Part shown: in pieces, positions 42,419 through 50,361 of the stretch
Position numbering within the stretch: the first letter of the stretch is position 1
Layout of the letters: every line of letters begins with the position of its first letter
Source: Phycisphaerae bacterium
GTDB lineage: Bacteria > Planctomycetota > Phycisphaerae > UBA1845 > PWPN01
DNA length: 58,051 nt
Assembly (NCBI GenBank): GCA_030372985.1
Contig: JAUCQB010000060.1
Location: 1-58,051 of the forward strand
Direction: 5' to 3'
Notes under the pieces: model-generated
The model's database searches: none
Told to the model about the DNA's origin: nothing
What the model saw: the letters and a program-made list of their open reading frames with translations, nothing else
Made by a program: the position numbers and the translations under genes

Positions 42419-42712
42419 ATGGACAACAGGGCGCGAAAAGCGTGGTCGGTCATCCGGCGGTGCATCGAGCGGGGCCGGTATCGGGTGCTGGAGCACTTCA
42501 CGCAACGGATGGACCTGCGCGGGCTGGTCTGGCCGGACGTGCTGGCCGTGCTGGATGATCCGGCCGGGGTACGGCCAGGCGGACCGGACAATTTCGGACG
42601 TCCCAAATGGATCATCAACGGGATAGCCGCCGACGGCCTGGAGGTTGAAATCGTCTGCGTGCTGGACCACGATGAGCAAGGCCGGTTGACCGTGTTTATC
42701 ACGATCGACTGA
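42419..42712 (+). CDS. DUF4258 protein, putative toxin
   Basis: A 97-residue protein of the DUF4258 family, a RelE/BECR-like fold. Its core ARKAWSVIRRCIERGRYRV, EHFTQRMDLRGL and LEVEIVCVLDHDEQGRLTVF matches family members. Such proteins are commonly paired with an HTH antitoxin and are presumed mRNA nucleases. The partner gene starts nine bases downstream. The whole pair lies inside a tRNA-bounded element, which supports an addiction role. GAGAGG lies just before the ATG, and a near-consensus promoter immediately upstream. Confidence 0.8.
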   Translation: MDNRARKAWSVIRRCIERGRYRVLEHFTQRMDLRGLVWPDVLAVLDDPAGVRPGGPDNFGRPKWIINGIAADGLEVEIVCVLDHDEQGRLTVFITID

Positions 42713-42721
42713 GGGTACGCC

Positions 42722-43150
42722 ATGACAACGACCGTCAAGAAACGCTACCGACGGGGCACCAAGCCAAACCCGGCTTTGTCTCGCCCGGATCATCCGTACA
42801 CCATGAAGCTGCCCGACGGGCGGACGTTGTTCGTCGAGGTTCCGGGCCGATGGGTGACCGCCGACCGCAGCGGCGCGGCGGCGTTTCTCCCCGAGGGCGT
42901 CAGGTTCCTGGACCGCGTGCGAGCCTTAGCCACGTCGGCACTGGACCGGCCGCCAAGCCCCGGATTCATCACGGCTCTACGTGAGGCCCTCGGGCTGACG
43001 CAGAAGGAACTGGCCGACAAGCTGGGCGTGGACAAGATGAGCGTCTCCCGCTGGGAGCGGGGAGCGATCCGGCCAAGTGAGGAATCATTGGCCGCACTGA
43101 ACAAGCTGCGACATGAGGCGGTCCGCCGAGGCGTGGCGATTCCGTCGTGA
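42722..43150 (+). CDS. XRE-family HTH protein, putative antitoxin
   Basis: A 142-residue protein. The N-terminal part (KLPDGRTLFVEVPGRWV, residues 27-43) resembles the toxin-binding segment of MqsA-like antitoxins but lacks their zinc cysteines. The C-terminal helix-turn-helix (about 80-135: LREALGLTQKELADKLGVDK, then MSVSRWERG) should bind and autoregulate the promoter at 42375-42403. GAGGGTAC precedes the ATG. Its stop codon overlaps the start of the integrase remnant, which means the remnant was joined directly to this gene by a deletion. Confidence 0.85.
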   Translation: MTTTVKKRYRRGTKPNPALSRPDHPYTMKLPDGRTLFVEVPGRWVTADRSGAAAFLPEGVRFLDRVRALATSALDRPPSPGFITALREALGLTQKELADKLGVDKMSVSRWERGAIRPSEESLAALNKLRHEAVRRGVAIPS

Positions 43151-43518
43151 TGCTTTATGAGATGGCGGCTTGTGGCGTGCCCCAGCGGCTGGCCCAAGCC
43201 CACATGAGGCACACAGACCCCCGGTTGACGGCCGACGTGTACACCGATGAAAGCCTGCTGCCCATTGCGGCTGCAATCGCCAGCCTGCCCGCGTTGCCGA
43301 CCGGCCCGGTGATGCCAGCGACCGCGCTTCGCATGACCGGAACCTGCGATGAAGGGGCGGCGCAGCGCCACAGCAGCGCGCACGTAACACAGATGGTCAT
43401 TTTGGTTCCCAAGCCTGCGCTTCAGAGGGTGTTGAGTCTGATGGGGGTGAGTGTTCGCAAGTGGCTGGTAATTCAGGGGCTTGCAACGATATTCCCGAAG
43501 GTTCTCAAAAGCGGGTGA
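43150..43518 (+). pseudogene. C-terminal remnant of a tyrosine recombinase/integrase
   Basis: The frame reads MLYEMAACGVPQRLAQAHMR and then HTDPRLTADVYTDES, matching the last catalytic box of phage-type tyrosine integrases (the HxxR-following region, the GH/RH-type His, and the nucleophile Tyr in ADVYTD). Everything upstream, including the catalytic Arg and the HxxR box, is missing. The remaining 75 residues look like a frame running on into the tRNA. It lies next to the intact tRNA-Gly, where the integrase gene of such elements usually sits. Confidence 0.8.
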
Positions 43519-43581
43519 TGGGGCTCGAACCCACGACATTCACGTTGGCAACGTGACGCTCTACCACTGAGCTACACCCGC
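43510..43581 (-). tRNA. tRNA-Gly (GCC)
   Basis: A complete cloverleaf can be drawn on the minus strand: acceptor GCGGGTG/CACCCGC, D-arm GCTC/GAGC, anticodon stem TCACG/CGTGA with loop TTGCCAA (anticodon GCC, glycine), and T-arm GTGGG/CCCAT with TTCGAGC. The discriminator base is T and CCA is not encoded. Its 3' part forms the attachment site of the adjoining element, so integration kept the tRNA intact. Confidence 0.96.
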
Positions 43582-44143
43582 GTTTAGACCCTTATGATAC
43601 GCGCCGTGGCAGGCTTTTCAACACCTGCGGTTTACCGATGCACGGCCGCCCGGTTCAGCGCCATCCGCGATCGCTGGTCGCGGCCATCCCGCCTCATCGC
43701 TACCCCACCAAGCCGCGTGCAAACCCCGGCCGTGAGCCCCGGTCCCTGCGTGGTTCGCAGAGCAAGGCAGGACCGCCTGGCCCGCTGCCCCAACCCAAGC
43801 GCAGTACCAGAGGAACTGACTGCAAGCCATTGCGTCTGACATAAATAATTGTCAAAAAGGTGCTTATGTATAGACCAGGGCTGCGGCCGGGTGGCCTCTC
43901 ATTCGGGGTAGACTCTCGACACCCTGCGTTGAGAATCGCGTTGGACGCACTGCCGGCCGCTCGTGGGTATGGAGAAACTCACGGTGCGGGGTTACGGTCT
44001 CGGCGCTGACCTCGCGCCCCAGCCGGTCCCTTCCCGCTTCGCCAAGGCTACGCAGGACGGGTACGGTCGCGGTTCTGACAGCCGGCTCCAGCCGCTCCCT
44101 TACCGTCCTCACGGGCGAACCAGTGTCGCGGGTCTGAAGTCAA
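43582..44143. other. intergenic region with an imperfect repeat pair
   Basis: A 562-base spacer between the tRNA-Gly (which is transcribed away from it) and the end of the 44144 gene. Its right half carries two 43-base repeats (listed separately). No protein gene is supported. Confidence 0.5.
43990..44101. repeat. two imperfect 43-base repeats
   Basis: Units at 43990-44032 and 44059-44101 agree at about 33 of 43 positions, with the shared frame TACGGTC...CTGA...CAGCCG...TCCCTT, separated by 26 bases. On the minus strand they read as GGGAGCGGCTGG-type motifs, a kind of intergenic repeat I associate with planctomycetes. They lie just downstream of the 44144 gene. Confidence 0.65.
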
Positions 44144-45718
44144 TCACGCCTCTTCCAGCACCTTCCAGCCCATGGCGTCTGCCAGGGCGAAGACCGGCTC
44201 CTTGAGGTCGCCGTAGAAGGTGACCCGGTGCCAGCCCCACTGGTCCCACTCGGTGAAGAGTTTTTCGATGTCGCCGACCGGCTCGACGGCCAGCTTGGTG
44301 CGGCAGGCCCGGTCGTCATCTACGCTCGCTACCGCCTTGCCGCGGTGGAACAGAACGACCTTGGTGTCCGGCCTGAATTCGACCGTTGTGGTCATGTAGC
44401 CTGCCGGCATCACCGATCGTAGTGACGCCCCCTGGCGATCCTCGGAGTGGGTGAGGATCTCGTAGGGATTGGCCTGCCCCTTCGGCCCGAACGGTTTGTT
44501 CGAGGCCACGCAGTGGGCGTAGATGATCTGCCTTGAGGCGGTGTCGATGACCGGGTCGGAGATGAAGCCCGGCCGTCCCTGGGTCAGGGCGGTCATCGTG
44601 ACCATCGTGGCTGTCGAGCGCAGATCGCACTCGCATGCGCCGATCAGGCCCTCGTTCAGCAACTCGTGGAAGCCCAGGCACGGGTAGGCATGTATGTGGT
44701 TGCCGTAGAACCCGCCGAGGCAGTTGATGGTGATCGCGTTGGCGCCGTGTTTCTTGAGGAGGTTCTTCATGCCCACATACATCGCACCGGATTGCTCCAG
44801 CGTCTCGCGGGAAACGCCTTCGACTTTCTTCGCGTTCTTCTGCCACCGATCGGCGATGGCCTTCGACTCGTCTTTGTCCGCGGCCTCCCAGGCGGTGTTC
44901 AGGTCCTTGAAGGGCACCTGAACCACTTCGATGCCCATCTCCTTCTTCACCGCCTCATCCATGTTGTGCCAGCCCTTTTCCACCGTGAGGATCTTCGACT
45001 CCTTCATCCGGGCGAGGCAGTCCTTGGGTTTCAGGGCGTCGACTTTGTCGGGCCTGCAGGTCATGTCGCCCGGTTTCGGTGTGCGCTCCTGTCGAGCCTT
45101 GGCCGTCGCCGCGACGAAGTCGGCCATCGAGCCGCCTCGCTTGATCACCCTGAAGCAGCGGACGGCCGCGACCAGGTCCTCCATGCGCGATGAGGCCACG
45201 AAGCCAAAGTTGGGCGTCTTGGCCCGGAGGAACCCGGCCGTGTAGACGAGGAACCCGCCGCTGCCGCCGTACTGGAAGTCGGCGTAGAGCGTCGGCTTGC
45301 CCGAGGCCGCGATGGTCTGCACGACCCTGTTCCAAGCGTTCATCTGGTACACCAGGTAGCCGTCGATGTTCGCCGTCTTGTCTTCCTCCAGGATTTTCTT
45401 GGCCGCCTCCTCGCCGTCGGCCATGCTCGTGACGAATTCAAACCTCGGGCAGGCCTCCTTGAGCGTGTTGGTGATCCGGTCCATCACCGGCTGGAAGTCG
45501 AAGCCCTTGTTGGGCCAGTCGGGCCGGTCCTGCTTTGCCGCGTGCAGTGAGTAGATGATCCGCACGCGGATCTTGTTGCCCCCTTCGGCGGCGAAGGCAG
45601 CGGACCCGGCCGTCAGTATGCCTGTCGCTCCGACACACGTCGCGCACCCGGTCGCCAGAAACCGACGCCGGCTCATCTGGCAGCACGCACACCTCGAAAG
45701 CTTCTCAGGCATACTCAT
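44144..45718 (-). CDS. Tat-exported L-fucose isomerase-like protein
   Basis: A 524-residue protein with a Tat signal (SRRRFLATGCATCVGATGIL, residues 16-35). The mature part resembles the L-fucose/L-arabinose isomerase fold: an N-terminal domain with YLVYQMNAWNRVVQTIAASG, a middle region, and a C-terminal half with AITINCLGGFYG and LIGACECDLRSTATMV. Glu in CECD is a candidate metal ligand. An exported isomerase is unusual but the type recurs in planctomycetes. The start is the ATG at 45718, preceded by GGAGG at eight bases. It is divergent from the DUF6259-like glycosidase gene, so the two may share a control region at 45719-45957. Confidence 0.82.
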   Translation of the reverse strand: MSMPEKLSRCACCQMSRRRFLATGCATCVGATGILTAGSAAFAAEGGNKIRVRIIYSLHAAKQDRPDWPNKGFDFQPVMDRITNTLKEACPRFEFVTSMADGEEAAKKILEEDKTANIDGYLVYQMNAWNRVVQTIAASGKPTLYADFQYGGSGGFLVYTAGFLRAKTPNFGFVASSRMEDLVAAVRCFRVIKRGGSMADFVAATAKARQERTPKPGDMTCRPDKVDALKPKDCLARMKESKILTVEKGWHNMDEAVKKEMGIEVVQVPFKDLNTAWEAADKDESKAIADRWQKNAKKVEGVSRETLEQSGAMYVGMKNLLKKHGANAITINCLGGFYGNHIHAYPCLGFHELLNEGLIGACECDLRSTATMVTMTALTQGRPGFISDPVIDTASRQIIYAHCVASNKPFGPKGQANPYEILTHSEDRQGASLRSVMPAGYMTTTVEFRPDTKVVLFHRGKAVASVDDDRACRTKLAVEPVGDIEKLFTEWDQWGWHRVTFYGDLKEPVFALADAMGWKVLEEA

Positions 45719-45957
45719 GGATGAATCCTCCGTCATCGAATGGACTGGACTGGCTTTGCTGCAACTGCCCGGGCAACACGACGCCCGAGGCTTCTCCCGA
45801 TCGCCATGCTATCGAAGGGCACGTCCCAGCGTCAAACCGCGTGTCCAAACGACCAGTGATCAGCTACAAAGAGCGCCTCATGCGCGTTACACTGCCCGCC
45901 GTTCGGAGTCTGTGTTGGTGCTGTCTGGTTGCAGCCGTGTGATATGAGGTGATCGAT

Positions 45958-48087
45958 ATGAAGAGGCTGTGTCTGATCGTGTGGGCATCGTTCGCGCTTG
46001 GCGGCATGATGGCCGTACGGGCGGCTGAGATCCCATCATCTCGTCCATCCATGCCACAGAATTCAACCGCAACTGTGTCGAACGCGACCGAGAGTCATCA
46101 GATTGCCTTGTCCTCTGTTGTGGCTGTGGTCGGCGAAGAATGGCTCAAGCCGCTCGGCGAGAAAGAGGCCTTATGGCGTCTGTCGCTGCAGGGGCCCGGC
46201 TCGGCCACGGTGGAGTTGGACAGTGTGGAGATCCCTTTCGGGCAAGAGGTCACGAAGGGTTACAGCACGAGACTTGTCTGGAACGGGAAGGCGAAGGACA
46301 TCCCGTTGCAGGTGGTCTTGTCTATCTCATGGGATCGTCGCATGACACGGTGGCATCTTGTAGCCATTTTGCCGAAAGGTTGGAGAGTAGCGCGGGCGGA
46401 TTGGCCCATCCTGCCGAATATCCGCACCGAACCCGGCCTGAAGCTGGCCGCCCCCTTCGGCTGGGGCCTCGAATATGACGTAAAGCCCGGCATGAGTTAC
46501 GAGGGTACCTATCCATCACTGGTCACCTCCATGCCTTTCGTAGCCTTCTATCGCGACAGCAAGGGGCTGTACATCGGCATGCATGACATGAGGGCGCATC
46601 ACAAGCGTTTTGCCGTGAAAGCCCGAGAAGACAGCGTTGGCGTCACCTGTGTGCACTGGCCATCGGAGGCGGCCACGGCCGGAGGTCGTTACGCACCTGA
46701 GTTCGAAGTGGCCGTCGGCGCATTTGACGGCGACTACTGGAATGCCGCCCAGATCTACCGGGCATTCAATCGCCAGACACCGTGGGGCAGGGCCAAGGGC
46801 GGCCTACGGCTCGAGAACCAGTCAGTGCCGAGCTGGCTGAAAGACATCGATCTTTGGCTGATGCCCGGCCCTGAGCCGCTCAAGAATGTCGAGGCCTGCC
46901 GCAAAGCGGGAGAGTTCTTCGGCGTGCCGATCGGCCTGCACTGGTACAACTGGCATGAGATCCCGTTCGATACGCTCTATCCCGATTACTTCCCCGCCAA
47001 GCCGAATTTCCGCGAAGGTGTGAAGGCCCTGCAGGAGGTCGGGTTCCGTGTTATGCCGTACATCAACGGTCGGCTGTGCGATCCGAATTCGAAGACCTGG
47101 ACGCAGGAGGGAGCCGACAAGGCTGCCGCCCGGCAGGAGGATGGCAAGCCGTATACCGAGGAATATGGCTCGAAGGTTCCGCTCAATGTGATGTGCCCGT
47201 ATACCGCCTTCTGGCAAGACAAGATTACCGGCATTGTCGATCGACTGGTCAATGAGTATGGCGTCGACGGCGTGTACATCGACCAAATCGGCGCGGCTCA
47301 CGCCTTCCGGTGCTTCAACAAGGACCACGGCCATTCGCCTGGTGGAGGGACGTTCTGGTTTGAGGGTTACCGCAAGATGCTCGATCAGGTCCGGGCCAAG
47401 CTGCCCCAGGACCGGATCATCACCACCGAAGAGAACGCCGAGTGCTGGAACGACCAGTTCGACGCTCTGCTCATGGTCAACACGCCCTCGACCGGCGGGC
47501 GGCGGATCATTCCGCTGATGCCGGCCGTCTACGGTGGACGCATCATCACCTTCGGCTTCCAGTATATGGCGGGGGATGACATCGCCAGGTCGCTGCCGTT
47601 TCGGGCAAAGATGGCTCGCGCGTTCCTGTGGGGTGCCCAACTGGGATGGATCGGCGTCGATTCGATCATGGCTGACAACGCCCGCAAGGAGGCCGAATTC
47701 CTGAGAAACCTGGCCCGCGCCCGCCAGGGCAACCACGAGTTCCTTCTCACCGCTACGTTCCTTGGCGAGGCCGAGGTCACGGGAGACAACCCTCGGCTCA
47801 CCGGCGAAGGCACCGGTCGCGGCAGCAAGTACGCGATTGATCTGCCGGGCGTGATGGCAACGGCCTGGTGGGCCACGGACGGTGCCGTGGGCCTGGCCGT
47901 TGTGAACCTCTCAGACCAGCCGCGAACCGTGGAAATCCGGCCACCCTGGAACCGCCTGAGCGAGCTGGCGGCGAGCGAAACAGCGAAATCAGTCGCCGGC
48001 GACCAACCTAAGGCAGTGCCGATCACCATCCCGGCCGCCAACGCCCGGGTCATCCGCGTCGGGGCTCATTCGCGGCCGGCCGAGTAG
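45958..48087 (+). CDS. secreted glycoside hydrolase-like protein (DUF6259 type)
   Basis: A 709-residue exported protein. After a signal peptide (residues 1-22) and an N-terminal beta domain comes a TIM-barrel typical of DUF6259 proteins, related to retaining alpha-glycosidases. VDGVYIDQIGAAHAF places a candidate nucleophile Asp near residue 442, and ITTEENAE near 490 a candidate acid/base Glu. A C-terminal beta-sandwich ends the protein (AVVNLSDQPRTVEIRP). The ATG at 45958 has GAGGTG seven bases upstream. It is divergent from the fucose-isomerase-like gene, and a sugar-processing role is inferred from fold and context. Confidence 0.8.
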   Translation: MKRLCLIVWASFALGGMMAVRAAEIPSSRPSMPQNSTATVSNATESHQIALSSVVAVVGEEWLKPLGEKEALWRLSLQGPGSATVELDSVEIPFGQEVTKGYSTRLVWNGKAKDIPLQVVLSISWDRRMTRWHLVAILPKGWRVARADWPILPNIRTEPGLKLAAPFGWGLEYDVKPGMSYEGTYPSLVTSMPFVAFYRDSKGLYIGMHDMRAHHKRFAVKAREDSVGVTCVHWPSEAATAGGRYAPEFEVAVGAFDGDYWNAAQIYRAFNRQTPWGRAKGGLRLENQSVPSWLKDIDLWLMPGPEPLKNVEACRKAGEFFGVPIGLHWYNWHEIPFDTLYPDYFPAKPNFREGVKALQEVGFRVMPYINGRLCDPNSKTWTQEGADKAAARQEDGKPYTEEYGSKVPLNVMCPYTAFWQDKITGIVDRLVNEYGVDGVYIDQIGAAHAFRCFNKDHGHSPGGGTFWFEGYRKMLDQVRAKLPQDRIITTEENAECWNDQFDALLMVNTPSTGGRRIIPLMPAVYGGRIITFGFQYMAGDDIARSLPFRAKMARAFLWGAQLGWIGVDSIMADNARKEAEFLRNLARARQGNHEFLLTATFLGEAEVTGDNPRLTGEGTGRGSKYAIDLPGVMATAWWATDGAVGLAVVNLSDQPRTVEIRPPWNRLSELAASETAKSVAGDQPKAVPITIPAANARVIRVGAHSRPAE

Positions 48088-48132
48088 GGCAGCGTCGAGG
48101 GAGCGGCAGCGACCGAGACCTGCCGCTGGGGC

Positions 48133-48912
48133 TCAAGACGGGTCTTGCCCGATTTCCGCCGACGGGCGCGAGCTTGAGTGCATCGGCGGGAGGACCTCCT
48201 CGATCATCTTGGCCCAGACCTTGTACCCCGCTGCGTTGAGGTGCAGGCCGTCACGCGAATACTCCTTGCGAAGGAGGTTCTGCTCGTCGGCCAGCGGCTT
48301 GAAGACGTCCATGAACGGGCAGTCGTTGTCCGCGGCGATCTTCGCCAGGCGTCTGTTGAACTCCTGGATGCTCGGCGTGAGCTGGTCGAATCGGTCGCGG
48401 GTGGGGAACAATCCGACGATCACCAGCGGCACGTCCGGCAGCCGGTCACGAATCGTCTTGACCACCGTCTGGTAGCACGCCTCGATCTCGTCGATACTCG
48501 GTGTGCCGTTTCGCTGCAGTTCGCCGAGGTCGTTGACGCCGTTTTCGAGGATGATGAAACCGGGATTGCAGTCGAACACCGAACTGTCGAGCCGGTGGAG
48601 GATGCCGCGCTCAGTAAGGCCGATTCGATCGGAGCCGATACCACGATTCAGAACTCGACGGCCGGGCAGCAGCTTGGCGGCGTCGAAACCTTCGATGTGT
48701 GACGAACCCACCATGACGATGTTCCTGGCCGCCGCGTTTTCCTTCTTGAACAGATCAACGCGGTCGTAGTAATGCCTTGCCCATTTGTCCTGGGCTGCTA
48801 CCGGTCGGGTTTGGGGATTGGCCGCGCGGACCGCAATCACCAGCCCGCACCACACACCGGTTGACAGAACGACGATCATTACGCAACGCACGTTGTGCTT
48901 TTCTCGGATCAT
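48133..48912 (-). CDS. secreted SGNH/GDSL-family hydrolase
   Basis: A 259-residue exported esterase-like protein with a signal anchor at about residues 10-30. Block I is MVGSSHIEGFD with the nucleophile Ser, Block II the Gly in GIGSDRI, Block III ENGVNDLG, and Block V DGLHLNAAGY with the catalytic Asp and His. Members of this group often deacetylate carbohydrates. Its ATG overlaps the stop codon of the MFS transporter gene by four bases (ATGA), so the two are translationally coupled. GGAGAG precedes the start. Substrate unknown. Confidence 0.9.
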   Translation of the reverse strand: MIREKHNVRCVMIVVLSTGVWCGLVIAVRAANPQTRPVAAQDKWARHYYDRVDLFKKENAAARNIVMVGSSHIEGFDAAKLLPGRRVLNRGIGSDRIGLTERGILHRLDSSVFDCNPGFIILENGVNDLGELQRNGTPSIDEIEACYQTVVKTIRDRLPDVPLVIVGLFPTRDRFDQLTPSIQEFNRRLAKIAADNDCPFMDVFKPLADEQNLLRKEYSRDGLHLNAAGYKVWAKMIEEVLPPMHSSSRPSAEIGQDPS

Positions 48913-50258
48913 GGATTGGACTCTCCGTTTGAGGCTGCGTGCTGACGGTTGCTCAGACGTTTCACGAGCAGCGTCAGCGCACCGCCCAGCATCAGCGAGG
49001 TTGCTGTCAGAAGCAAGCCTGCCTTGTAGCTTTGGGTGTGGTCGACGGTCACCCCGATGAGATACGGCCCGACGAAACCGCCGAGGTTGCCGATCGAATT
49101 GATCATTGCGATGCCGGCAGCAGCCGCGGTTCCGACGAGGAAGGCCGGCGGCATCGCCCAGAACGGCCCGAGCGTGCTCCAGATGGCCGACGCGGCCAAT
49201 GCCATTGCCGCGATGCCCACCACCGGGTGATTCGTCACCGCACACAGAACAAAACCAAGCACCCCGCCGGCCGCGCAGACGGCCACGTGCCAGCGGCGCT
49301 CGCCGGAGCGGTCAGAATGGCGGCCGATGAGCACCATGGCGACCATCGCCGCGAAGTACGGCAGGGACGCGATCAAGCCGACATGGAGGCTGTCGCGAGA
49401 GGCGGTGAGCTGCTTGACGATGGTTGGCAGCCAGAAGTTGATGCCCTGGAAGCCGAACATGAGGGTGAAGTAGATCACGTTGAGCATCAGGAACGTCGGG
49501 CTGCGAAACGCCTGGAAGAAGGAGGTGTGGCCGACGCTCTTGAGCCGCTCGCGGTCGGCCTGGACTTCGCTGTTGAGCCAATGCTGTTGTTCCGGGCTGA
49601 GCCATTTGACCTGTTCGGGGCGATTGGGCAGCAGCAGCAGGATGGCGATCCCCCCGAGGACACTTGGGATGCCCTCCAGCAGGAACAGCCACTGCCAGCC
49701 GGCCAGCACGCGGCCAAACACCGCGGTTCCGTCCAACTTGAGCAGCAAACCGGCCAGCGGCGAGCCGACGGCCCCGGCGATGGCTGTCGAGGTCAGAAAC
49801 CAGGCCACCGCCTTGGCCTGGTGTCGAACCGGAAGCCAATAGGTCAGATACAGCAGAATACCCGGGGCAAACCCCGCCTCCGCCATCCCGAGCAGGAATC
49901 GCAGCGCGTAGAAGCTGTACGGGCCGCGGACAAACATCATCGCCGACGAAATCAGTCCCCAGGTGATCATGATTCGGGCCAGCCACAACCTCGCTCCGAC
50001 GCGCTGCATGATCAGGTTGCTGGGGATCTCAAACAGGAAGTAGCTGATGAAGAAGATCCCCGCGCCCAGACCGTACATGCTCTCACTGAAGCCCAGATCC
50101 TCCTTCATCTCCAGTTTCGCGAAGGACACGTTGACGCGATCGAGGTAGTTGAACACGTAGAGGATCACGATGAACGGAATGAGCCGCAGCAGGACTGTTC
50201 TGACGGTCCGGGCTTCGCAGTCGGACACACGGGATGGAGCGTAGTCCAAGGTCTTCAT
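48909..50258 (-). CDS. major facilitator superfamily transporter (ACS-like)
   Basis: A 449-residue permease with twelve predicted helices, resembling the anion:cation symporter group (sugar acid and tartrate/phthalate transporters). Signatures are YVFNYLDRVNVSFAK in helix 1, FLFEIPSNLIMQRVGARLWLAR between helices 2 and 3 (split by the loop), and RFLLGMAEAGFAPG. I use the ATG at 50258, which starts a normal N-terminus; no ribosome-binding site is clear. The SGNH hydrolase gene follows with a four-base overlap, which suggests import of the product released by that enzyme (inference). Confidence 0.9.
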   Translation of the reverse strand: MKTLDYAPSRVSDCEARTVRTVLLRLIPFIVILYVFNYLDRVNVSFAKLEMKEDLGFSESMYGLGAGIFFISYFLFEIPSNLIMQRVGARLWLARIMITWGLISSAMMFVRGPYSFYALRFLLGMAEAGFAPGILLYLTYWLPVRHQAKAVAWFLTSTAIAGAVGSPLAGLLLKLDGTAVFGRVLAGWQWLFLLEGIPSVLGGIAILLLLPNRPEQVKWLSPEQQHWLNSEVQADRERLKSVGHTSFFQAFRSPTFLMLNVIYFTLMFGFQGINFWLPTIVKQLTASRDSLHVGLIASLPYFAAMVAMVLIGRHSDRSGERRWHVAVCAAGGVLGFVLCAVTNHPVVGIAAMALAASAIWSTLGPFWAMPPAFLVGTAAAAGIAMINSIGNLGGFVGPYLIGVTVDHTQSYKAGLLLTATSLMLGGALTLLVKRLSNRQHAASNGESNP

Positions 50259-50361
50259 TGGATGGGCGGTAGCATACCGGGATGCCGCCCGGCTGAAAAC
50301 CGATCGCTGACAACCCCCCGACACCGTTGAGCCAACTGCGAGGGGGCCAAGGGTGATCAGG

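Larger units (their letters stand above)
41941..43555. mobile_element. decayed integrative element at tRNA-Gly
   Basis: A 1.57-kb insertion bounded by direct repeats of 45 bases (41941-41985 and 43511-43555, two mismatches). The right repeat is the 3' part of an intact tRNA-Gly on the minus strand; the left is a detached copy of that 3' part. This is the arrangement left by a tyrosine-recombinase element integrating into a tRNA 3' end. Inside are a DUF4258/HTH pair with its own promoter and the C-terminal remnant of an integrase next to the tRNA. No other element genes survive. Confidence 0.85.

Noticed and set aside
48939..50330. 463-residue frame antisense to the MFS transporter
   Set aside because: His/Arg/Gln-rich shadow composition; the opposite strand has a complete 12-helix transporter.
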